Shown in pieces: positions 33,221 through 44,404 of a DNA stretch of 64,000 bases (its first letter is position 1; the number at the start of each line of letters is the position of its first letter). The translations under genes were made by a program, and so were the position numbers. Source of the stretch: Isoetes taiwanensis. Taxonomy: Eukaryota > Streptophyta > Lycopodiopsida > Isoetales > Isoetaceae. Under the pieces are notes generated by a model. It searched no databases. It was not told the DNA's origin and worked only from the letters and a program-made list of their open reading frames with translations. The stretch covers positions 122,001-186,000 of the forward strand of contig JAJEKV010000006.1 in NCBI GenBank assembly GCA_021234155.1. Reading direction: 5' to 3'.

Positions 33221-34434
33221 TGGAAAAAATAGGAAGGAAGATCTACAGGGCGCAGGGATGGAATCCCAGGGATGGGTATGAGCTTGGAGCAATGGTCTGA
33301 GAGCTGCGAATCTGCAAGGTTGAGAATTTTGTGTTAAAACTTAAAACAGGTCTAAGCACAAAGAAATAAATTGCTGATTAAAACGAGCACCTGGAATAGG
33401 CAGATCATTGGTGGAGTAAAGAAGAGGGCAGTGGTAGTGCATAACACTGCTCCATGAAGCAGATCCAGGCGTTCAAGCAATGCAAGGGCATAAAGTAGTC
33501 CACCATAATGGCACAAAGGGGACATTTCGCTTCAAAACGGTTTCATAGCCGCAGCTATGATAGATTCCTTGAGCTTCAACATTCTCTGTTTCAACCTCTT
33601 CCCCTTCCACAATATCTGCTTCGTTCTTCCCAAACCTGGCTGCCTTCTTCAAATCCTCTACAACTAACTTACAGTTAAACCTCTGGCCTAAAATGCAAGG
33701 AAGGCCAATAATCGGCACCCGGCTGCATATGTCTTCCAGGATCGGATTCAGACCAATATGCCATGTTCTTATGCCATGTTCTGCTGGTTTTTCTCTGTAG
33801 AGTTCGCCCTTTAGTTAAACTCGAATTTAGACTTTAATTAAAATCCAATTCCGGTCTAGCGTTCCCATCACTACCATGCTCTACCCCCATGATTTTATTT
33901 CATTTTTCTCTGCAATTTTATGCATTTGCCTGCTCTTTGAAGATAAAACTAGGCAAGACCAGCATTTTGGGCAAAAATGAAAAGCTTTGGGGGAGATCGA
34001 TGGAGCTTCCCCTGCAAAGACCTCTGTAAAAATCTGGGCAAGGGAAGGCCAGAAATTGACGTCCTGGTGCTGCTCGAACCCTCCCTGCTCGAAGCTCGAA
34101 CCCAGGCTTGTTTCGGCCAAGTCCAGGCAAACATCTCCTTATGCACACGATTTTCTTTTCACCACTCTTAAATGATCCGACAATCCCTTTGTGAAGGCAT
34201 TTTTCGGCCACAATATTGCTGAGCAAAAGCTTCAAATATATTCTACCATACTTGTCAAAGGGAACAGAACCGATGGATCCGCCATAGCCAAGAGCAGATC
34301 CGCCTTAAGCAGTGGAAGATGGTTCTCCAGAGAACCAGAGATGCACTCAATAAACTGCTGGTTCCCTGAAGCCGGATAGAAGACGGATGCAGCCAGTGAT
34401 GAGACTGCAGCAACTGCAGTTTGCATCCTTATGC
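33221..34434 (-). repeat. 1.2-kb duplicated segment, copy 1, containing exon-like minus-strand frames
   Basis: This segment recurs at 37463-38662 in the same orientation. On the minus strand it looks genic. One frame, 34447-34232, begins MQTAVAAVSSLAASVFYPAS (transit-peptide-like), with LENHLPLLKADLLLAMADPS downstream. An exon at about 33700-33473 has a TTTTAG acceptor, KKAARFGKNEADIVEGEEVE and the stop-ending FVPLWWTTLCPCIA. A donor CCAG|GTGCTC lies near 33392. I do not recognise the protein. Confidence 0.7.
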
Positions 34435-35288
34435 CTTGCATGTCCATGACCCAACAGAAAAGAAACTTCAGTGGAGGTGCCGGAGAGCTGAATTTCTTCT
34501 CTTGCAGATCTGAGGCTAATAATGCTGATCTACTTCTTCAAGTGAAAGTTATGTTCTCTAAACTCCTAACCTAATTGTTTGCATATTTTCTTAAATAATG
34601 TGCTCTTGAAGAATGAACTGCCGTTTTAGTAGCTCTGTTATGGGCGCCCAATGTATTTGAAGTTTATTTTCAGAAGGCAGCGATGGCAAAGTTAGATATT
34701 TTGCTGTGTCCGATTTTAACTGTTGCAGATGTATCTTCACAGTGTTATGCTTCAATACCGCATACATATGTGCTCCAGCTTTATGCTCTGCCCCATTTTG
34801 ACTATTTTTTTCATTCGAGCCTTATTTTGGAAATTCATCCCCATTCCGCATGTTCAACTCCATGCATATTCATTTTTCCATTCTGTAAAACATGACTCTG
34901 CAAGGCAAGCCTTGATTAGAAACTTTGAGAAAGAAAGATTGCAACGGTTTAGAATTGCAATGCCATATGTTTAAGGGCAAGTGAGAGGAACGCTGCAAAA
35001 TTTTAGCTGGTTGACTGTCTTATGGTTTATTCTCTCGATCTTCCAGATATCTGTTTTGAGCGATGCCTATCAGCTCTGTTATTGCTTCATCTCTACATTT
35101 GGCTCCCTCTCAGTATGTTACATTTTGGCTAATGAAGAGCAAATTGCGGTTGAGAGATTCGGCAAAGCAATTATACCTGCCTCCGGCACCACAAAGACCC
35201 CAAGGCTCTGCTGTAACTAGAGCTCGAGGTGATAGATTACTCCTCTCCGGATTTCGCCTTTGCCCAATTGATGAAATCAAATGGTTGT
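34435..35288. other. no supported gene
   Basis: Frames at 34683-34974 and 34981-35220 are open but show no domain. Sequence resembling leader/intron DNA; nothing further recognised. Confidence 0.4.
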
Positions 35289-35600
35289 ATGCATTATGGC
35301 GGTGCAATGGAAGAAGAATCTGGCAATGACCATGGCATCGTGGAGCGCTCTCTCCAATTGTAACGCAAGCCCAAAAAGCTTCCGTACCCGGTGCATGAGA
35401 ATCGGAGTAGAAGATGCCGGGGTGATCTTTGCATGGTTATTATTTTGAAGGATAATAATAGGTCATGTGTGCATCATGGCGGTGCAATGGAAGAAGGATC
35501 CGCAACGATCATGGCACCATGCAGCAGTCTGTCTCTTCAATTGTAAGGTAAGCCCACAAGCTTATGTAATGGTGCATGAGAATCATAGTAGAAGATGCCC
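35289..35600 (+). repeat. two-copy tandem duplication, period about 181 bp
   Basis: Copy one (35289-35417) and copy two (35470-35600) share TGGCGGTGCAATGGAAGAAG, CAATTGTAA-GTAAGCCC-type words, GGTGCATGAGAATC and GTAGAAGATGCC. Differences are point changes and short indels. A GTAAGCCC word after AATTGTAAG in copy two would be a good splice donor. Confidence 0.7.
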
Positions 35601-37462
35601 GTGTTTTGTTAGGTTTCATTGCCTTGATAAGCGGGGTAACATAATCCCGCATGATACAAAGGAACACAAATCTCACAGATCTGCATCATCTCAGAGGAGC
35701 ATATTGAATGGCACGACCTTGGGTTGTTTCCATTCGGCGCAAGACCGCCAAATATCCCGTGTATGCAATTCTTATTCCAACAATCTTCCTACTCCCGGTG
35801 AGTGTATTGAAATTTCCATTGCCTTTGTTATGGAAGAAAAGTCGCTTTTAGAAGGAAAAGGTGCAAATTTGTATGTTTGCTCTCTTTTAGCGAGAGGGTT
35901 CTAGTTCTAGATTTTGTAGTTTTTCTTTCTCGTGATTCCTAGTTTCCAAGACAGAGATAAGCATATTATGTAGATAGATCTCGAAACTGCTCACAAACTT
36001 GGGTTATGTTTTATACACTATTTTTGTGAGACTCCTTTTCAGCTCAACTACGTACAATTTTGTTTCACATTCTTCCATTATGCCCTATTTATTTCATTTT
36101 GCATTTGGTTTTACGTGTCCGGGAATTTTCCAGCGACTTCTAAGGCGATTTCAAGCCTATGTATGCTTTCATATTTTTTCGGTATGTGGAGGAAGATTGG
36201 CTTGCAAGTCTAAGAGGTCGCTCTCTGCCCGTAAAGCAAGGTTTGTCTTAACGTTTGTCCAACCCAAGCATGTGATGGATCTTTATTTGGTTTTGTGCCT
36301 TCGCTCCGGGAAGCCATGCGCCAACAAAGACCGAAAGTGTCGTTTTTTTGGATGTGTATAGCATGCAACATCACCGAGACAACACATCTTGATGGCAATT
36401 CCATCGCAGTATTTTCCGGACGATTTCTAAGCGAGGCAATTTCAATAACCTATACCAAACCCATATCATATGGGTTCTTTCGACACGGTTATTGTTCCTC
36501 CGCCTGATCTAAGGACAATGGATATCCGTGGTCGATCGGATCTGGATAGCAAATTACGATATTATGTGGATCAAGTAATAGCGATGCGTCTCATCTTTGC
36601 TTCTTAATCTCAATTCCCCTAGATGTTTTAATAATTCCACTTTTCTCAAGATGATGACCCTTTACGTCAAAGTCTTTGCCTTGGAGATGATCCCTTTCAA
36701 TGATCCAAGAAGAAGGTCGTTGTTGTTGCCGGCTAAGGCATGCTTCATTTATTGAATTTGGAATCATGGATTTACAACGTTAATTTCCTAATTGAGGGAA
36801 ATTGACTCTGCTTTGATCTGCGGGGGAGCGTAACTTTGATCCAAGCGGACCGAAATTGAGCATTCATGCTAGTGCAACTTTTGTACCGGTTCAAGTCACA
36901 TTTCAGGTTTTCTTTCTTCTTCTTCTTAACAAGCAAACATGATTAGAAGGTATAATGCTAATGACAATTGTTGCAAAAACTTCAAATGCACCATATGGTT
37001 TATCTCTCTTCCGTATTTCATTTAGATAATACTGTTGATGAAAACTACTCTATGGATAAGCTTTTTTTGTTCAATTCGATTCTTTGTCTACGACTTTGTG
37101 CTAAGACCTGCCAAGGAAAGCCAGAAGATCTCTTCTAACAAGTAGACTTTTTGCTCGTATGTGCATCTGATGGTCCTCATTGTAAACTCACCTCCATGTA
37201 TCTTCTGCTAATCTGAAACAATTTCAATTGGTCATGGACCTCCAAGTTCAGAAGAACTGCTTTATGGAGCAAATCGGGTTGAAGTCTTTTGGTGTGTTTG
37301 GAATCTTTTCTTGAGTATCCTTCTTGACAATATTTTGAATATTCAACGTTAGCAACCGCAATTTTGACAAGGCTACTAGCTTGGTTACTACTATGCAGTT
37401 GCAACCTTTGTAATAGTATCACACGGTTTCCCGTTGTAATGAACCTTTAAAGGTTGAGGTTT
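35601..37462. other. no supported gene; one short conserved-looking frame
   Basis: At 36470-36607 a 45-codon frame starts MGSFDTVIVPPPDLRTMDIR and continues through YYVDQVIAMR to TAA. Composition looks protein-like but it is too short to identify. The rest contains frames at 35467-35904 and 35999-36361 without motifs. Confidence 0.3.
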
Positions 37463-38662
37463 GGAAAAAATAGGAAGGAAGATCTGCAGGGCGCAGGGAT
37501 GGAATCCCAGGGATGGGTATGAGCTTGGAGCAATGGTCTGAGAGCTGCGAATCTGCAAGGTTGAGAATTTTGTGTTAAAACTTAAAACAGGTCTAAGCAC
37601 AAAGAAATAAATTGCTGATTAAAACGAGCACCTGGAATAGGCAGATCATTGGTGGAGTAAAGAAGAGGGCAGTGGTAGTGCATAACACTGCTCCATGAAG
37701 CAGATCCAGGCGTTCAAGCAATGCAAGGGCATAAAGTAGTCCACCATAATGGCACAAAGGGGACATTTTGCTTCAAAACGGTTTCATAGCCGCAGCTATG
37801 ATAGATTCCTTGAGCTTCAACATTCTCTGTTTCAACCTCTTCCCCTTCCACAATATCGCCGTTCTTCCCAAACCCGGGTCGCCTTCTTCAAATCCTCTAC
37901 AACTAACTTACAGTTAAACCTCGGCCTAAAATGCAAGGAAGGCCAATAATCGGCACCCGTGCATATGTCTTCGGGATCGGATTCGGACCAATATGCCATG
38001 TTCTTATGCCATGTTCTCTGGTTTTTTCTCGTAGAGTTAAGCCCTTTAGTTAAACTCGAATTTAGACTTTAATTAAAATCCAATTCGGTCTAGCGTTCCC
38101 ATCACTACCATGCTCTACCCCATGATTTTATTTCATTTTTCTCTGCGATTTTATGCATTTGCCCGCTCTTTGAAGATAAAACTAGGCAAGACCAAAGATT
38201 TTGGGCAAAATGAAAAGCTTTGGGGAGATCGATGGAGCTTCCCCGCAAAGACCTCTGTAAAAATGCGGGCAAGGGAAGGCCAGAAATTGGCGCCCTGGTG
38301 CTGCTTTCGAACCCTCCCCGCTTTCGGCTCGAACCCGGGCTTGTTTCGCCAAGTCCAGGCGGACATCTCCTTATGCACCGCGATTTTCTTTTCACCACTC
38401 TTAAATGATCCGACAATCCCTTTGTGAAGGCATTTTTCGCCACAATATTCTTGAGCAAAAGCTTCAAATATAACCTACCATACTTGTCAAAGGGAACAGA
38501 ACCGATGGATCCGCCATAGCCAAGAGCGCGTATCCGCCTTAAGCGGTGGAAGATGGTTCTCCGAGAGAACCGAGATGCACTCAATAAACCGCTGGTTCCC
38601 CGGCCGGATAGAAGACGGATGCGGCCGGTGATGAGATCTGCGGAATCGCTGCGGTTGCATCT
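37463..38662 (-). repeat. 1.2-kb duplicated segment, copy 2, with CTG/CAG sites altered
   Basis: The first 390 bp are almost identical to copy 1 at 33221. From about 37855 onward nearly every difference removes a CTG or CAG and leaves CG, CCG or CGG (for example TTCCAGG to TTCGGG, TTCAGACC to TTCGGACC, ATAAACTGCTGG to ATAAACCGCTGG). These changes shift the minus-strand frames, so this copy cannot encode the same protein. Confidence 0.85.
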
Positions 38663-39604
38663 TATCCGGATAGGCCTCTAAAATGCATACTGCCGTACCT
38701 CGCCATAGCCCACCCTGCCATCGCTATGGAGTTTAGCAGAAAAGCGAATAGATATGGATTGCAGAGCAAGAAAGGGAAAGAGGAAACCTAGCAGGGCCGG
38801 AATTGAGCAGGGCGGCTATTAATGGCTTTGCTTTTTTTTTTTTAAGTCTTTTTTTAAAATGAAAACTTACACGTGTCTCTCCTACGCTTTTTCCTGGCGA
38901 AAAAATATTAGGTTCAAACAGAAATCCCTTTTGCTTTATATATGTTAAGACAAGAAATTTATCGTGGTAGCCTTAGGAATTTGGTGGCCTAGGTGAAATT
39001 GCAAGGATGATTTGTGAAGCATCTTCTCATGCATTATGGAAGAACACATTACTCTTGGCGAGGGTTTTCCCCATACGGTGGTGGGTATTCTAGATTTAGG
39101 CTTTCATCTCTTTTGGGAAGTTTCATGTCTTAGGGTGAGTGATTGGAACAATAAATAACGTTTTTGTAATGTATAATGTTTTTGTAAAGGTTCAATTGTA
39201 CAATGCACACTAGGGGCACAATATATGGCTAGTATACCTTAAACCCTTCCATATTAAGTTGTTTTTTGATAATATTTCAATAATGGAGCAAGTAAAATAA
39301 ATAATGGATTATTAAACCACCCAAAATAGTGCGATATAAAACGTCGCCTTCAATCTAAGGAAAAAGTAAATAAGAAAGGTAAGCACCCTTAAATTCAGGG
39401 GTGGTAAAAGCCACACAAACATGCTACGACTTTTATGAAGACCTTTGTTTACAACATTAACCAAGGAAAGGTGGTGTGATGTATGTATAAAAATGACATA
39501 TCTAAACCTATCTCGTGCATGTATGCAGAGTTTTTAAGTACACATTTTAGTGTTATAACCAAGTTGTGCACTAAATTTATGTTGCATCTATATAGAAGAA
39601 TGGC
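38663..39604. other. no supported gene
   Basis: A weak CACTA-terminus-like piece (GACAAGAAATTTATCGTGG, 38949-38967) resembles 31299-31317. Nothing else recognised. Confidence 0.35.
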
Positions 39605-39762
39605 ATTGAAGAAATGGCTGGATGGACGGTTTTTCCCTCAAAAATCCTTCGAGGCAGGGGTATTTTTAATTCAGACAGTAATACGTCTGTTGGGCTCCTT
39701 TATAGGGCATAGGTTGATTGGTCTTCTTGGACGATTAAAACAGTTCAGTTCAACTCAATTTA
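39605..39762 (+). mobile_element. LINE 3' end fragment, microsatellite-tailed family
   Basis: Contains GGACGGTTTTTCCCTCAAAA, CCTTCGAGGCAGGGG, CAGACAGTAATACG, GGTTGATTGGTCTTC and GGACGATTAAAA, then a CAGTT/CAACT tail. It is 5'-truncated to the 3' UTR. Confidence 0.75.
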
Positions 39763-39799
39763 CTAAGCCACACAAATATAATATCTATCTTATGGATTG

Positions 39800-40245
39800 G
39801 TGAGCCACGCCAGGACAGGCTCTGTCAATGCTGCCAAATGGGAGTCATTGAGGATGAATCTCATACCCTTCAAAGTTGCCCAGCATATGATCAAATTCGG
39901 ACACGCTATGCTGAGTTGGTCAGGCCTGGCCAGCCGTTACATGTGACATTGAGCATAGCATCCGTACGGGTGCTGGGATCATATCTTCAAAAGGTTATGG
40001 ACATGCGAGATCAGCTATGTCCTCGGGCACACACTTGACATGTGTATATACATTGATGTATACTTGTACAGTTTGACAACATTCTTATTACTGCCACGGT
40101 TTTTCCCCCGAAAACCCTTCGGGGCGGGGGGTTTTTAACCCGGACAGTAATAAGTTTGATGCGCTCCTTATGGGTCCCATAGGCCGATTGGCCTCAGTGG
40201 ACGATAAAAAATCATTCTCATTCTCATTCTTATTAAAATTTAGAT
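39800..40245 (+). mobile_element. 5'-truncated LINE with zinc-knuckle end and CATT-type tail
   Basis: Coding remnant CQCCQMGVIEDESHTLQSCP (about 39820-39880) continues to a stop near 40038. It matches the end of the decayed LINE at 14131-14424. The 3' module (GGTTTTTCCCCCGAAAACCC then TTCGGGGCGGGGGG, 40098-40131) can form a near-perfect GC hairpin. The element ends GGACGATAAAAA and then repeated CATTCT. It lies 40 bp after another 3' end of the same family. Confidence 0.8.
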
Positions 40246-40431
40246 GAAAGCATTTTCAACTTTTGGTATATTTTTACCTATCCGGATGAGAAGTACTGTG
40301 GTAATAGCCTTTTGGCTCGATAGCAAAAATCCCTTACCTAGGAAAAATGAGAGGGGTGATGGTGGCGACAGAAAGGGAGAAACTAAAACCCCGAAACATT
40401 TTTTGATCCAGTCATACTTTTGAAGTTCACA

Positions 40432-40507
40432 ATGAATTTTAAAGCTGTGAGCTGGAATATCAGATGAGTAAAATCCTGATATATAAAAGCAACTGGCTTG
40501 TAATAGC
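40432..40507 (+). pseudogene. start of L1-type LINE ORF2 (endonuclease N-terminus)
   Basis: MNFKAVSWNIR followed by an early stop at 40465. SWNIRG is the universal start of LINE apurinic endonuclease domains. The frame is interrupted by the foldback element that starts at 40508 and resumes at 40957. Confidence 0.7.
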
Positions 40508-40956
40508 AGGGAAAATTACCAAAATACCATTAAAGTTTGCCAAAATTACCAAAATGCCACTAAATCCAGTGGCATTTTGGGAAAATTGGCAATAACGTTT
40601 TCTTAATGATCTGAATGCAAATGTGCCCTTCAGACAGATGAATTGTAGATTAAGTTGAGATCTTTCCAACAAGCATAAGACCGTCTTGATTGGAGATGAA
40701 AATTTCAAGTTATAAGCTCTTGAGTTCTTCAGAATTTGAGAAATGAAAAATCTCATAACTTGAGATTGTGGTCTTAGAATTGAATGATCTTATGCTTGTT
40801 GGAAAGATCTCAGCTTAATCTACAATTCATCTGAAGGGCACATTTGCATTTAGATCATTCGAAAAACGTTATTGCCAATTTTCCCAAAATACCACTGGGT
40901 TTAGTGGCATTTTGGTAATTTTGGCAAACTTTAATGGTCTTTTGGTAATTTTCCCT
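40508..40956. mobile_element. 449-bp foldback element inserted in LINE ORF2
   Basis: Arms of about 190-210 bp start AGGGAAAATTACCAAAA at 40508 and end in its inverted copy TTTTGGTAATTTTCCCT at 40956. Inner words (CAACAAGCATAAG, GAAATTTTCATC-type, TACAATTCATCTGAAGGGCA) are also mirrored. It has no coding capacity and no clear target duplication. Confidence 0.85.
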
Positions 40957-41323
40957 AAAAAGTATGAACCCGAACATCGTATGCTTCCAAGAACACAAGT
41001 GCAAAAAAGAAGAAGCTGACAATCTTTTTAAAATAATAGGAAATGGGTAGATTGAAATTGTCTCAGCGAAGGAAAAGTCTAATACAGGTACCTTAATTGC
41101 ATGGAGAAATACGGTCAGGGTGACGACCCCTAAAAGAGATAGATTTGGAAGGTGGTTCAATATTGTGTGATAGCAAAATAACCAAACATGGGGGATTCTG
41201 AACGTTTATGTCCATAACAACTCTAGGGCAAGAGATGCACTATGGGCCATCCTTAGACATAAAATTAAAAGTCTCAGTAACCACAAAGCATGGTCATTAC
41301 TAGGTGATTTTAATATGGTGGAG
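40957..41323 (+). pseudogene. LINE ORF2 endonuclease domain, continued
   Basis: Frames read PNIVCFQEHKCKKEEADNL, TGTLIAWRNTVRVTTPKRDR, FGRWFNIV and, after a shift, ILNVYVHNNSRARDALWAI and LLGDFNMVE (ending 41323). This is the endonuclease core in the expected order, including the GDFN metal/active-site motif. A stop follows FNIV. The domain breaks off exactly where the foldback-bearing insertion begins and continues at 44402. Confidence 0.75.
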
Positions 41324-41324
41324 A

Positions 41325-41815
41325 TAACAATCAACATATAACTACCATTAACATTAATTAACACAAACCATTGGGTCCAACACATTTAAATTAAAATCCC
41401 CCTTCAACCCCCTTTCGTTTGGGTGCATATTCACACGGGGGGTGACTCCGGGCAACGAGAGCTGTTGGATAGGCATATTCACCCCTTATTCCTTAATCTA
41501 CACCGTACACAAAGTTCCTCGTTTGTGGGGTATGGATGTACAGAATTTGGTATACTATATAACAAGATTTGCAAAATACTATAAGATTTCAGGAAATATA
41601 CTATATGGTGTTGATTTTGTACGTGTAAAACATAATTATAAGGGCTCTCGCTGCCCTACGTCACCCCCCGTGTGAATATGCACCCAAACGAAAGGGGGTT
41701 GAAGGGGGATTTTAATTTAAATGTGTTGGACCCAATGGTTTGTGTTAATTAATGTTAATGGTAGTTATATGTTGATTGTTATACTAAAAAAAATTTTGGG
41801 CCCTTCGGGCCCTAA
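41325..41815. mobile_element. foldback/long-TIR transposon, copy 2
   Basis: Arms 41325-41448 and 41657-41782 are inverted repeats. The right side also keeps the outer GGGCCCTTCGGGCCC word, which is missing on the left, so copy 2 is truncated at its left end. The centre is homologous to that of copy 1 at 6632-7306, in opposite orientation. Confidence 0.85.
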
Positions 41816-44254
41816 CAAAAGCAAACATAGGTAAACTTTAAGGACCTATATATTAATTACTAAGAAGCTTGGATATTCTAGTTGAACACATGTATAAGAG
41901 GGCATGGTTCATGCTAGAACATGGATTAGTTCCAAGAGGAACATGCAATTTGTCCAGATATAAAGATAGCAAGAATATATTTAACATTGAGCTATAAGTG
42001 TATGACAAAATATTGGTTAACATATCTTTTGAAAAGCCTCCAAATGTTCTCTATAGTCGCACCTAGATCTGTTTGAAAACTCCTATGATCTTCTTTCTAA
42101 AAGCATGAATTAATCTGTGCCTTTCCAACGTGCAAATGCGTGACCTTCACTTTCTAATGTCCATGCATATGTGCTCCATGTTGGCTACTGTTGCTCCTAG
42201 CATTGTATACTGTAAAATGTAAAATAGATGCTATATTCGATATTTTTGGGGGATTTCAACCCACATACAAATCCTTGTGATATAAAATATCACAAGCCGA
42301 AACAACAAAAACTAAGGATTCAAGACACGATTTTTTTTTTTTTTTTTTTTTTAATATTCTAGCTAGCTATTGTGGCTGAGCATGTGTATGAACATCTAAT
42401 ACAATCCACAATAATAATCATGGTAGAATGGGAGTTGCATTTTCTATTCCCAGAAATATAACTGCTTATCCATATCCCAATTCAAATTGACGAGAGACAT
42501 CAAATGTAAGCATATAAGGTGAAAAGCTTACTGAAGATGTCTTGTTGGCCAATAAGGATTTCAAAAAAATGCATGCCATTGTCTTCTAACTAGAAGCTCC
42601 CACATAGAATCAAATAATATAATCTCCCAAATAGAAGTAGAAACACGTACTACTTGATGCTGCAGCAATGGATTAATGCTTCGAGTGGAAATATGATAAC
42701 TCCAGATAGAGGAATTCTACTGGTGGGTATTGATTTTGGGAGCTCTTGTATGTGCAAAGCACGTTACATTTGCAAATAATGGTGGCCTATAGAAATTTAA
42801 AGAAGCACTAACAACAATGGTGGCATGTAGAAATTTAAAGAAACACTAGCAACCAGTATGGATATTAACAAAAGATTAGAAATATACCAGGTCACTCACA
42901 TTTTTAGCTCTGTCCAAACCTCGACTCATATTTTCTTCACCTTGTGTGTCCTTTGTCAATAATGATAATGTTAAGTAATAAATATATGAATGTTAAGTAA
43001 TAAATATGAATAGCCGATGCCTTCTTCACAACCACAAAAAGGATTTAATCAATTTGAAAGAACGCATTTGAGAATAGAAGGATTTGGCAACATATGTGAT
43101 GATGTTGTCAATCCATTCGATTCTAATTTCCAATCAAGGGTAGTCCTCGTACCATTCCCGACCTTGTGCTATTTCTCGGCAATTTCCTCTACTTATCCAA
43201 CCCCTTTCTCCCGGAGAAAGGTTCCGAATTTTTGCCCATTAATAAGGCCTCTCCTTACCAAAGTTACTTGTTGATAATTTAACTACGGTCACGGTAAAAA
43301 ATACCGAATGACCTTTTTAGGTCACGGATCATTCAGCCGAGTAGAAGACTTCCTGCCTTCGATTCTTCTATTCTGGTCTGGTCGAGATCTCTAACCAGCA
43401 AATCAATCCCTGGGGCCTTGATTCCGACCTCCTGGGTTCAAATCCGACCTGATTTGATGACGATTTGGCTGTGTTACATCGACCTGCACACTTGATGCAT
43501 CTCATATAAATCATAAAATCTTCTCTTCTGCTCTCTGATTTAGTAATTTCAGCCCTTATAGACAAATTCCGGCCACTCAAAACGCCGTTCTGACCTGTCT
43601 CAGGTTATTTCCAAAGTTTTGCCACCGTTTCTTATTACAGGGTTTTCCGGTTTATCCTAGAGCATGCTATCCTTATGCTACCAGATCCAACCTTCTTCAG
43701 CCAGTACAAAAAACCCAGCATCTTTTGCTACAGCTCAATTGTACTTGGGTCACATAGATCTGAGGTGTTTTGGTTTAGGGCATCTGTTGCTACCAGGTTT
43801 TTGTGCTTGTTTAGGGCATCCGATTGCAGGGGTTATGGCAGAATATGCAAAACAAAAGGTCATGCAAGGCATAAACGGTGTAAAAATATGTAGAAATAAG
43901 GCATGAATCTGTGAATGATTCCCTTGCTTTGAAAGGCAGAAACTAAAGCTGGCCTGTAGCTGCACAACAAAAGGGAATGATTCCCCTGCTATGGTGAGGC
44001 ATCAGATAGATACATGCTCAAAATTTGCTTTTCCAACAAATTCATGCTCAAATTTGTTGCTTACAAAACTGAAATAACAATAAAAACCATTATGCTAACC
44101 AAGCGTCATACCAATATTCTAGCACAACAATCCGCTCCCAGCTACAATCCGCTCCCCAACAACAAATCGAGATGGCAAAAGTTATCAGTGAGGGCAAAAG
44201 TTATGAGCTTTTTGATGTATATGCATGAAGTGTTCATAACAACCGTCGGATTGT
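41816..44254. other. inserted DNA between the two halves of the LINE, mostly unrecognised
   Basis: Contains a run of 22 T at 42331-42352, possibly the poly(A) tail of a minus-strand retroelement. A short duplicated word group lies at 42775-42850 (GGTGGC-TATAGAAATTTAAAGAA). Open frames at 43017-43274 and 43664-43906 have no identifiable domain. Confidence 0.4.
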
Positions 44255-44404
44255 TTCACCCAACCCAAATCAACGAACCAAAAAATGTGCACTCTAGAAA
44301 TACTATTTAGTATGTCTCTACGAATACAACACTAAAATCATAGAAAAACCATGTAAAAAAATGTATAAAACTACAAAAGTAACCCCCTGTTATTTTGCTA
44401 CATA
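44255..44404 (-). repeat. repeat end with GTAGCAAAATAACAGGGGG
   Basis: Read on the minus strand it starts ATATGTAGCAAAATAACAGG followed by GGGTTAC and matches 4791-4960. The same start word begins each tandem unit at 22395, 22835 and 23274. It forms the right edge of the DNA inserted into the LINE. Confidence 0.65.

Noticed and set aside
38949-38975. Second CACTA end like that at 31295
   Set aside because: The CACTA start itself is missing (GACAAGAAA) and similarity is short; recorded only as a weak trace.
43017-43906. Frames at 43017-43274 and 43664-43906 as genes
   Set aside because: No domain, no splice-consistent neighbours, several overlapping frames open by chance.
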